A stretch of 49,087 nt of DNA from Planctomycetota bacterium (GTDB lineage: Bacteria > Planctomycetota > JAJSAM01), in NCBI GenBank assembly GCA_024274785.1, contig JAJSAM010000057.1, positions 1 to 49,087 on the forward strand, given 5' to 3'. The notes under the pieces are model-generated. The model made no database searches. It saw nothing but the letters and a program-made list of their open reading frames with translations, and was not told where the DNA came from. How positions within the stretch are numbered: the first letter of the stretch is position 1; each line of letters begins with the position of its first letter. A program made the translations under genes and the position numbers. Below, one piece after another: positions 7,456-14,646 of the stretch.

Positions 7456-10062
7456 TCAGTCCGCAAGCACGGGCAGGTAGCGGTAGTAGGTCTCCAGGGT
7501 CAGGACGCCGAGGCAGGTCGTCACCACGCGGCCGTTGATGGAGTCGTGGTTCCAGATCGGCCAGCTCCCGCGCATGCACCCGGTTTTCTGCTGGGTTCCG
7601 GGGATCACCTTCCGGATCCGCTCGTTCCAGTCCCGGAAGTACCGCCCGCCCATCTGGTGCATGGCCAGCGTCCCGTAGTACCAGGCGTAGGTCGGGTACT
7701 CGCGCTTGGAGCGATAGAGGTCCCAGTTCTCCTTCTTCGGAATCGGCTCCATCATGTCCGCGAGGATCTTGTTCGCGGAGCCTATGCAGAACGGGTGGGA
7801 GCGCCTCCAGCCCATGAAGATCCGGCACATGATCCCGAGCGGTACGGTGGCGTACTTCGTGTCCCACTTGGGATTCTGGTAGCCGGTCTCGAACTCGTAG
7901 GTGGTGTTCCGCCCCACCTCGTAGCCGTACTCCGGATCGATGTCGATGAAGAATTCGCGCGGCCCCTTCATCCCCACGTCCTCGGAGTACATGTCCATGA
8001 TGTTGTAGCAGCCGGCGAAGACGATCTCCTTCACCTCGAGTCCGGCCTTCTGCGCGGCCTTGGCGGCGAAGAGGTTCCAGGACATGCAGGAGGTATCGGT
8101 GGTCTCGATCTTCACCCGGTACCGCCACCCGCCGAGCTTGTTCTGAATCGTCGTCAGGAAGTCGATGCCCCGCTGGCAGGCCCAGCCGAATTCCTCCCGG
8201 CCGCCCAGCACATACGCCTCGGCGAACGCCTGCGTCCCGACCGGCCGGTGGTAACCACCCACCAGGTCGTTGCTGAGGAAGTTGCCGTTCGCCTGCTGCC
8301 GGGCCAACAGGTACTCGAGCGCGCGGGCGAGGACATCCTTGTACTTCCCCTCCGTCGGAGAATAGCCGGCGCCCATGAAGGCCAGGGCCCCGAGGGCGGT
8401 CGTCCCCACCGGGTCGAACTCGAGCCTCGCTCCCTCCCGCTTGCACTCCGGCCGATCCTTGCACATCTTGTAGAATCGTTGTGGATCGAAACGACCGTCC
8501 GGGTGCTGGTGCCGGGCCAGGAACTCGAGGCCCAGTTGCACGGAATACTCGGTCTCCTCGGTCTGGCGGAACCCTTCGTTCGCCTTGTCGAAATCCTCCC
8601 GCCACTTGTTTCGCTCCAGTTCGGCCTGCTTCGGGGTGAAGAACTTGTCGTTCTTCTTGAACCACTTCTTCCAGATGGCGGGGTCCGGCCCGAAGAAGTG
8701 CCCGGTGATCCGTTCGAGGGCCTTCTCCACCACGTACTCCTCCTTCGAGCCGTCGCGGAGGACCTTCAACATGCGCAGCAGAAACTTGAAGCCCTGGACG
8801 TTCTTCCGGAAGCCGAGCGCCTCGACCCCGCGCTCCAGGAACTGACCGCTCGACGCTTCGATCCGTCTCTCGAAGGCGCTGATGGTCTTCGCGTCCGCGG
8901 CCTTCCAGTAGTTGATCGCCGCCGCATGCCGCAGGATCTTGTCCTTCTCGTTGATCATGTACTTGAGGAGTTGGCCGGTGCCCTCGGTGAGCTTGAGCGT
9001 GCCCACCATGTGGAACATGTACTTGAGCTGCTCCGGCTTCTTCTGGTTCAGACGCTTCAGCACCTGGGGCTTGATTTCGTCGGTCGCCAGACGTGTCAGG
9101 GCGTGCCAGCATGCGCCGCGAACTTCGCGATCGGGGTCGCGGAGCATCCGGTTCAGCAGCGTCTCCTGGACGCCCCTCTCCCTGCTTCCGAGGCGGCCGA
9201 GGGCGATGGCCGCAGCCTCCCGGTACTCGCGGGACCGCGAGGCGGCGAGGATCCCCACCAGTTTCTCGACGTGCTCCACCAGAGCGGTGCCCTCGAGGGC
9301 CTTGGCCTTGGACTCCCCCGACTCCCCCGAAGCCGAACCGAGCCGCCCCACCACCTGCGGAAAGATGGACGGATCGTCGATGGCGGTCAGAGCCTGGGCC
9401 GCGAACTTGCAGTAAAACTGGTCGGTGGTCTCCAGGCCCTGGAGGAGCGCCGGCACGAACTCCGGTGAACCGATCAGCCCCGCGGCGATCGCGGCATTGA
9501 TGCGAATCTCCATCTTCTTCGCGCCGAGGGCGCTCTTCACCCGGCCGTAGCCCTTCTCGATCTTCCGGGCGGCGACCGCGCGCAGCAGCTCGATGAAGAC
9601 TTCTTCGTTTTCGGTGTCACCGAAATCTTCGACGATGGAGTTCCAGGCGGATTCGTCCTGACATTCCCGCAATAGGATGATCAGATTTCGCCGGGTGCGG
9701 GCGGAGCCGTTCTTGCCCTTCCCCACCATCTTCAGCGTGCGCTCGAGAGTCCCGGTGGCGTCCAGCCCAACTGCGGTCTCGGCGGCCTGACGCGCCAGGT
9801 AGGCATAGTTCTCCCGGATCGCGAAGTCGACGAGGGCCGGTGCCGCCTCGGGCATGCCGACGCGCCCGAGTCCCTGGACGGCCAGGCTGCGCTTGATGGA
9901 GTCGGGATTGGCGAGTTGCCCCAGGAAGCCCTCGTACTCCTTGAGTCGCTGCTTGTCCTTGACGCCCATCTTGCCCGGGTCCTGGGCGGGGACTCCGGCC
10001 GCGAGGAGAAGCACGACGAGGAGGGAGAGGAGCAGGCGGGGACATGCATTCTTGCTGAGCAT
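7456..10062 (-). CDS. Secreted HEAT-repeat protein with a terpenoid-cyclase-like toroid domain
   Basis: An 868-residue protein with an N-terminal signal peptide (hydrophobic run ending AGVPAQ at about 27). Residues about 45-400 are helical HEAT-like repeats (for example LANPDSIKRSLAVQGLGRVG and IRINAAIAAGLIGSPEF). Residues about 500-868 look like a prenyltransferase/squalene-cyclase alpha-alpha toroid: repeated cores such as GLEFLARHQHPDGRF, ALEYLLARQQANGNF and IDFLTTIQNKLGGWRY. Proteins of this build are common in Planctomycetota; most have no known enzyme activity and may be scaffolds or binding proteins. The gene leads the minus-strand group followed by the partner-switching pair, separated by 74 bp. 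Confidence 0.8.
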   Translation of the reverse strand: MLSKNACPRLLLSLLVVLLLAAGVPAQDPGKMGVKDKQRLKEYEGFLGQLANPDSIKRSLAVQGLGRVGMPEAAPALVDFAIRENYAYLARQAAETAVGLDATGTLERTLKMVGKGKNGSARTRRNLIILLRECQDESAWNSIVEDFGDTENEEVFIELLRAVAARKIEKGYGRVKSALGAKKMEIRINAAIAAGLIGSPEFVPALLQGLETTDQFYCKFAAQALTAIDDPSIFPQVVGRLGSASGESGESKAKALEGTALVEHVEKLVGILAASRSREYREAAAIALGRLGSRERGVQETLLNRMLRDPDREVRGACWHALTRLATDEIKPQVLKRLNQKKPEQLKYMFHMVGTLKLTEGTGQLLKYMINEKDKILRHAAAINYWKAADAKTISAFERRIEASSGQFLERGVEALGFRKNVQGFKFLLRMLKVLRDGSKEEYVVEKALERITGHFFGPDPAIWKKWFKKNDKFFTPKQAELERNKWREDFDKANEGFRQTEETEYSVQLGLEFLARHQHPDGRFDPQRFYKMCKDRPECKREGARLEFDPVGTTALGALAFMGAGYSPTEGKYKDVLARALEYLLARQQANGNFLSNDLVGGYHRPVGTQAFAEAYVLGGREEFGWACQRGIDFLTTIQNKLGGWRYRVKIETTDTSCMSWNLFAAKAAQKAGLEVKEIVFAGCYNIMDMYSEDVGMKGPREFFIDIDPEYGYEVGRNTTYEFETGYQNPKWDTKYATVPLGIMCRIFMGWRRSHPFCIGSANKILADMMEPIPKKENWDLYRSKREYPTYAWYYGTLAMHQMGGRYFRDWNERIRKVIPGTQQKTGCMRGSWPIWNHDSINGRVVTTCLGVLTLETYYRYLPVLAD

Positions 10063-10101
10063 AGACCGACCAGCATAACCGAACCGCTCTCGATCAGAGC
10101 A

Positions 10102-11088
10102 TCAGAGCCTGCCTTCCGATCGATAGCTTCTCACCGTATCGCGGATCCCGTCTTCGAGCGAGACCCGGGTCCGGAAGCCGAAATCCCGATGGGCGGCCGC
10201 CGTATCCGCAACCCAGTAGTCGGGCAGCATCTCCCGCACCTTGTCGGCGACAGGACGAGTCCTCACCCCCAGCGCGGGGAGAACGGTGTCCACCGGTCCT
10301 CCCAGCAGACGAAGGACCGGTTCCGGCACCGGTATCCGTCGAGGCGTTTTGCCGAGTGCCCTGGAGATCGCCCCGAAGAGACCGTCGAGGGAGGCCGCGC
10401 TCGCGGAAGCGAGGTGGTACGTCCGGCCGACCGTGGCCTCGCTCTCCCGGGCCATCTCGATCCCGGCCACGAGGTCGCTCACGTGAACCATGGAATAGAA
10501 CTTCTGCTTCGGGAAGACCGGGGCGAAACCACTCTCGATCATCTCGAAGAAGGTGAACAGGTCGGCCTCCCGGGGACCGTAGACGATCGGCGGTCGGACG
10601 ATCGTCACCGGCAGGTGGTCGCGAAAGGCCAGAGCGACCCGCTCCCCGGCGAGTTTGGAGCGGCCATAAACGCTCACCGGCCGGGGCCGATCGGTCTCTT
10701 TCACCGGAACACCTTCCCGGGACGGTCCGGCGGCGGCGAGGCTCGACACGAGCACGAACCGATCGAGGTCGGGAGCGGACTTGAGACAGGCCCGGAGCAG
10801 GTTGCCGGTCCCTCCCTCGTTCACCTCGAAGTAGGAGGCGTTCCGATGCGAGGCCACCAGGCCGGCGACGTGGTAGACGGCGAACACTCCTTCGAGGGCC
10901 GCGGGGAGGCAGTGCGGATCCGTGATGTCCCCGCGGACGAATTCGACCCCGTAGGCGACGTACTTGAGATCACTCGACCGCCGGACCAGGGCCCGGACGC
11001 GCCGCCCCGACGCGAGCAGACGATCCACCAGATGGCTTCCGACGAAGCCGTTGGCGCCCGTGACCAGGACCATTCTCTCGTCAACCAT
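10102..11088 (-). CDS. NAD-dependent epimerase/dehydratase (extended SDR; CerR-like candidate)
   Basis: A 328-residue extended short-chain dehydrogenase. The Rossmann motif is TGANGFVG (10-17), the catalytic serine lies in VSSLAAAG (114-121), and the YxxxK pair is Y141/K145. Family members act on nucleotide sugars, steroids or long-chain ketones. Here the gene diverges from an alpha-oxoamine synthase and a GNAT-like gene, the same trio that makes ceramide in Caulobacter-type bacteria, where an extended SDR (CerR) reduces the 3-keto group. That context makes CerR the leading hypothesis, but a nucleotide-sugar or 3-beta-hydroxysteroid-type substrate cannot be excluded. The start at 11088 has only a weak ribosome site. 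Confidence 0.88.
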   Translation of the reverse strand: MVDERMVLVTGANGFVGSHLVDRLLASGRRVRALVRRSSDLKYVAYGVEFVRGDITDPHCLPAALEGVFAVYHVAGLVASHRNASYFEVNEGGTGNLLRACLKSAPDLDRFVLVSSLAAAGPSREGVPVKETDRPRPVSVYGRSKLAGERVALAFRDHLPVTIVRPPIVYGPREADLFTFFEMIESGFAPVFPKQKFYSMVHVSDLVAGIEMARESEATVGRTYHLASASAASLDGLFGAISRALGKTPRRIPVPEPVLRLLGGPVDTVLPALGVRTRPVADKVREMLPDYWVADTAAAHRDFGFRTRVSLEDGIRDTVRSYRSEGRL

Positions 11089-11173
11089 GACCGAAGCATT
11101 GAAGCAGCACCAGTAGCGGGGAAGGAGTCAAAAGCAACGACGTCCCCGCGATTTATCCCTTCGGTGATCTTTG

Positions 11174-11202
11174 TTGACACCTCATATACCCGTGGCTAGT
11201 GT
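11174..11202 (+). promoter_or_regulatory. Candidate sigma-70 promoter of the oxoamine synthase operon
   Basis: A perfect TTGACA (11174-11179) is followed after 17 bp by TAGTGT (11197-11202). It lies about 72 bp upstream of the ATG at 11275, in the gap shared with the divergent SDR gene. The -35 box is excellent and the -10 box is moderate. Confidence 0.5.
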
Positions 11203-11274
11203 AGGGCGGTTTGGGGCTGAGGGATAGGACCTCAGTTGTCGTATACCCTCTTCACATAACGATTTCCGGTGCTT

Positions 11275-12531
11275 ATGGGCAATGAGTCCATCGACGTAGA
11301 ACAGACCCAGGAGGCGACCCCCCCCGATCTATTCAGGGGAAACGGATCCCTGAGTCTGTTCGACAAGTGCCACCGTTTCACGCGCGCGCGGGATTACGAG
11401 AAGGCCGGCTACTACCCGTACTTCCTTCCGATCTCCGAGAACCGGAGTTCCGAGGTGGAGATCGACGGGCGGGTCTTCATCATGATGGGGTCGAACAACT
11501 ATCTCGGCCTCGTTCAGGATCCCCGCGTGAAGGAAGCGGCCATCGAGGCCACCCGCCGTTTCGGCAGCGGGTGCACCGGTTCGCGATTCCTGAACGGGAC
11601 CCTCGCCCTGCACGAGGAACTCGAGTCTCGTCTGGCGAACTTCATGCGCAGGGAATCGGCCCTGACCTTCTCCACCGGCTTTCAGGCAAACCAGGGCGCC
11701 ATCTCCACCATCGTCGGCAAGAACGACGTGCTCTACTGCGACCGCGAGAACCACGCCTCCATCTTCGAAGGCTGCCGGCTCTCTTACGGCCAGGTACGCA
11801 AATTCAAGCACAACGACATGGAGGACCTCGACCGGCTCCTCAACCTGAACGACCGGGGTCACGGCAAGCTGATCGTGGCCGACGGGGTGTTCTCGATGTC
11901 GGGCGATCTCATCGACCTGCCGAAGGTCGTCGAGTTCGCGAAGTGCGCGAGCGCCGGCGTCATGATCGACGACGCCCACGGCATCGGCGTGATGGGCGAG
12001 CACGGACGCGGCACGCCGGAGCACTTCGGCCTCGAAGACGGCGTGGACATCCTGGTCGGCACATTCTCCAAATCTTTCGCCGGCCTGGGCGGGTTCGTCG
12101 TCGGTGACGAAGAGATCATCCACTACATCAAGCACAGCGCCCGCGCGCTGATGTTCTCCGCGTCCATGACGCCCGGATCCGCCGCCGGCATCCTCGCGGC
12201 CCTCGGCGTCATCGAAACCGAACCGGAAAGGCGCGAACAACTCTGGAAGAACGTCGCGCATTTGAAGGCCGGTTACGAGTCTCTCGGCTTCAACACCCTG
12301 AACAGCCAGACCCCGATCATTCCGCTCCTCTCCGGTGACGACATCACCACGTTCCGATTCTGGCGAGCGTTGCACGACAACGGTGTCTATACGAACCCGG
12401 TCATCACGCCGGCCGTTCCACCGGGCCACTGCCTGATCCGCACTTCACTCATGGCGACGCATACCGCCGATCAACTCGACCGCGTCCTCGAGGTCGTCGA
12501 GAAAGTCGGGAAGGAATTGAAGATCATTTGA
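11275..12531 (+). CDS. Alpha-oxoamine synthase, serine palmitoyltransferase-like
   Basis: A 418-residue PLP enzyme that condenses an amino acid with an acyl thioester. The Schiff-base lysine is K266 in GTFSKSFAGLGGF, the PLP-binding IDDAHGIG is at 231-238, the ring-stacking ENHAS histidine is H160, and the glycine-rich GSGCTGSRFLNG is at 97-108. AONS (biotin), KBL (threonine), ALAS (heme) and SPT (sphingolipid) share this fold. No biotin genes are near. The coupled GNAT-like gene and divergent SDR point to SPT, which makes 3-ketosphinganine from serine and an acyl-CoA or acyl-ACP. ATG at 11275 is preferred over GTG at 11269; neither has a clear ribosome site. Confidence 0.9.
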   Translation: MGNESIDVEQTQEATPPDLFRGNGSLSLFDKCHRFTRARDYEKAGYYPYFLPISENRSSEVEIDGRVFIMMGSNNYLGLVQDPRVKEAAIEATRRFGSGCTGSRFLNGTLALHEELESRLANFMRRESALTFSTGFQANQGAISTIVGKNDVLYCDRENHASIFEGCRLSYGQVRKFKHNDMEDLDRLLNLNDRGHGKLIVADGVFSMSGDLIDLPKVVEFAKCASAGVMIDDAHGIGVMGEHGRGTPEHFGLEDGVDILVGTFSKSFAGLGGFVVGDEEIIHYIKHSARALMFSASMTPGSAAGILAALGVIETEPERREQLWKNVAHLKAGYESLGFNTLNSQTPIIPLLSGDDITTFRFWRALHDNGVYTNPVITPAVPPGHCLIRTSLMATHTADQLDRVLEVVEKVGKELKII

Positions 12532-13646
12532 CCAGCGTCGAAGCAGTCGGCTTTTCACGCAGAGATCGCAAGCGCTTCATCCAGGTCGAATTCGGCATCA
12601 ACCAATCGGACCCCCTCTGGGTGCCCCCGGTCCGCCGCGACCGGATGAACCAGATGAACCCGGCGAAGAATCCCTTCTTCGGGCATGCCGAGGTGCAACA
12701 CTTCATCGCCGTTTGCGACGGACGGGACGTGGGCCGCATCGCCGCAATCCGCAATCGAAACCACGAGGAAGTGCACCAGGAACCGGTGGGGTTCTTCGGG
12801 TTCTTCGAATCGATCGATGATCCGGACGTGGCCCGCCCGCTGCTCGACGCCGCGGCGGACTGGCTTTCCGAGCGCCGACTTTCGACGATCCGTGGGCCGC
12901 TGTCCTACGACACGAACGACGTCTCGGGCATGCTGGTGGGGCCGTTCGACGAGCCCCCCTCGGTGATGATGGCCTACAACCGGGAGTATCTGCCCCGCCT
13001 CGTCTCGAGCGCCGGCTTCGCGAAGGCCCGGGATCTCCTCGCCTACGTCGTGATGTCCGACGCCCTCCCGGATCGCATCGCGCGCCTTTCGGACCGCGTG
13101 CAGAAGCGCGAAGGGATCGAGATGCGCCGCATCGACATGAAGTGCTTCCTCGACGAGGTGCACATCGTCCGCAGGATCTACAACCAGGCCTGGGAGAAGA
13201 ACTGGGGGTTCGTCCCCATGACGTCCGAGGAGATCGATCACAAGGCCGCCGACCTGAAGCAGATCGTGGATCCGGACTTCGTTTTCTTCGCCGAGGTGGA
13301 GGGCGAGCCGGTCGGTTTCGCCATGGCGCTGCCGGATGCCAACCAGGCGCTCATCGGCAATCGCTCCGGACGCTTGTTCCCCTTCGGCCTCTTCCGGATC
13401 ATGCGCGCCTGGAAGAAGATCAGCGCGGTCCGGGTCATCATCCTCGGAACGATTCCGGAGTATCGCAACCGCGGCCTGGAGGTGATGTTTTACCGTGAGC
13501 TGTTCGACACCGCCCGCCGCCGCGGCATGACCCACGGCGAGTGCTCCTGGATCCTCGAGGACAATGAGCCGATGATCAAGGGCATGGCCGCCCTCGGCGC
13601 CACCGAACCGACGAAGCGGTATCGCGTCTACGACCGCGCGCTCTAG
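12528..13646 (+). CDS. GNAT-superfamily-like acyltransferase (bacterial ceramide synthase candidate)
   Basis: A 372-residue soluble protein with two GNAT-like halves. The N-terminal half contains NPFFGHAEVQHFIAVCDG and a GFFGFFE stretch. The C-terminal half has VFFAEVEGEPVGFAMALPD and a VIILGTIPEYRNRGLEVMFY acyl-CoA-loop-like segment, as in GNAT acetyl-binding strands. It starts at TTG 12528 with the bases TTGA shared with the upstream stop, so it is translationally coupled to the SPT-like gene. In Caulobacter the bacterial ceramide synthase is a GNAT-fold protein of similar size that acylates the sphingoid base; this is the proposed role here. That role rests on fold and neighbourhood, not on proven residues. 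Confidence 0.85.
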   Translation: MTSVEAVGFSRRDRKRFIQVEFGINQSDPLWVPPVRRDRMNQMNPAKNPFFGHAEVQHFIAVCDGRDVGRIAAIRNRNHEEVHQEPVGFFGFFESIDDPDVARPLLDAAADWLSERRLSTIRGPLSYDTNDVSGMLVGPFDEPPSVMMAYNREYLPRLVSSAGFAKARDLLAYVVMSDALPDRIARLSDRVQKREGIEMRRIDMKCFLDEVHIVRRIYNQAWEKNWGFVPMTSEEIDHKAADLKQIVDPDFVFFAEVEGEPVGFAMALPDANQALIGNRSGRLFPFGLFRIMRAWKKISAVRVIILGTIPEYRNRGLEVMFYRELFDTARRRGMTHGECSWILEDNEPMIKGMAALGATEPTKRYRVYDRAL

Positions 13647-13833
13647 CCTCCTTGATCTGGCCAAGCACCGGCTCTCCGGATCGGTGAAGTTGCTCTGCCC
13701 CTTGTCCTCGGGCACACCTGAAAGCGCCTTCGGCTTCGAACCGCCAAACTTGTGCCCCGCTTCCTTCTCCCTCTCGTCCCGCCTCTGCTTCACTCGAGTC
13801 GCTTCTTCCCGGGCTTCGGACTCCAGGCGGGCC

Positions 13834-13916
13834 CTTACTGGTTTCAACCGACGAGCAACGCGGCCTGAAGGGATACCGCAGCCCTCGAACCCCGAAGTTA
13901 TTCTGGTGCGGGCCCC
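13834..13916 (+). repeat. Dispersed intergenic repeat, family B (copy 1)
   Basis: This 83-bp stretch closely matches, in inverted orientation, 43946-44028. Shared blocks include TTACTGGTTTCAAC, GCAACGCGGC, GCCCTCGAA and a terminal AGTT-TTC-GCG-GGCCCC stretch. The end resembles the terminal inverted repeat of the complete element at 43946-44103. It occupies the 396-bp gap between the GNAT-like gene and the methyltransferase; bases 13647-13833 of that gap show nothing recognisable. Confidence 0.75.
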
Positions 13917-13983
13917 TGCAGGCCGTCGGGCGGACGGCCTGCCCGGCACGAATGCGTGATATCCCGACAGCCAGCTGGCCCGC
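13917..13983 (+). repeat. Dispersed palindromic repeat, family C (copy 1)
   Basis: GCAGGCCGTCGGGCGGACGG, then GAATGCGTGAT and CCCGACAGCC, match 29519-29586 in the same orientation. The outer parts form an imperfect palindrome (GTCGGG paired with CCCGAC). It directly abuts the family B repeat and ends 59 bp before the methyltransferase start. Confidence 0.7.
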
Positions 13984-14042
13984 CCCTTGTCCGCAAGCCT
14001 CCCGGGGGCTATGATTGGGGGTTCGTGAGAGGAAACAGCAGT

Positions 14043-14639
14043 ATGGTGCGGAACTCCATCCCCACTGGTCGGAACTCCACTCGCTTCCAATACGAGGAAG
14101 CCTGTGACTTCTCGTGCCTCGATGAACTCTTCCGGCAGGAGTACGCGCCTTCGGCCTGCCGTGTGATTCACATGGGTTGCGGCAAGGGCAGCGTCGCCGT
14201 TCATCTCGCCGGAATGGGATTTCAGGTGATGGGGATCGACCCTGACCGCGAACTGCTCGCCTTCGCCCGGGAGCGGTCCCGGATGGCCGATGTCGACCTG
14301 GACCTGATGGCCGGCAATCCGCTCGAACTCCCCCCCATCCCCGAGGAGTCCATCGGCCTGAACGTGGACTTCGACACGGCGGCGGCAATGGAAGACGGGC
14401 TCGCCCGCGAGGAGTTCCTCCGGATGATCCATCGCTTCCTCACGCGTGGCGGTCTCGTGCTGGCCGCCGGTCCCTCCCCCGAAACGGGCCGGGATGACGA
14501 CCCGGACGGATCGTTCGCATTCGGAACTCCCTTCGTCTCCGACTTCACGCGTGCCGGGTTCGAGGTGCTGATGCAGGGGATCCGCGTCATCCCGAACGGT
14601 GAACACCACCTGGTGGTGCACGCCAGAAAGCCCAACTGA
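14043..14639 (+). CDS. Class I SAM-dependent methyltransferase-like protein
   Basis: A 198-residue protein with a Rossmann-type SAM fold. Motif I is VIHMGCGKGSVAVHLAGMG (about 40-58), followed by an acidic strand end GIDPD that should bind the ribose, and a later LTRGGLVLAAGP typical of the fifth strand. The frame is open from 13956, but ATG 14043 has GAGAGGA 9 nt upstream and starts just before the conserved region. The substrate is unknown. It converges on the MutS2-like gene with 7 bp between stops, so the two are not co-transcribed. Confidence 0.8.
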   Translation: MVRNSIPTGRNSTRFQYEEACDFSCLDELFRQEYAPSACRVIHMGCGKGSVAVHLAGMGFQVMGIDPDRELLAFARERSRMADVDLDLMAGNPLELPPIPEESIGLNVDFDTAAAMEDGLAREEFLRMIHRFLTRGGLVLAAGPSPETGRDDDPDGSFAFGTPFVSDFTRAGFEVLMQGIRVIPNGEHHLVVHARKPN

Positions 14640-14646
14640 ACTCGCG

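Noticed and set aside
7382..9112. A long N-terminal extension of the RsbW-like kinase
   Set aside because: The extension overlaps the HEAT/toroid gene on the same strand in another frame and is low-complexity; the kinase fold starts at the GTG at 7381.
12555..14621. A 688-residue open frame on the minus strand
   Set aside because: It covers the GNAT-like and methyltransferase genes in antisense and has no domain match.
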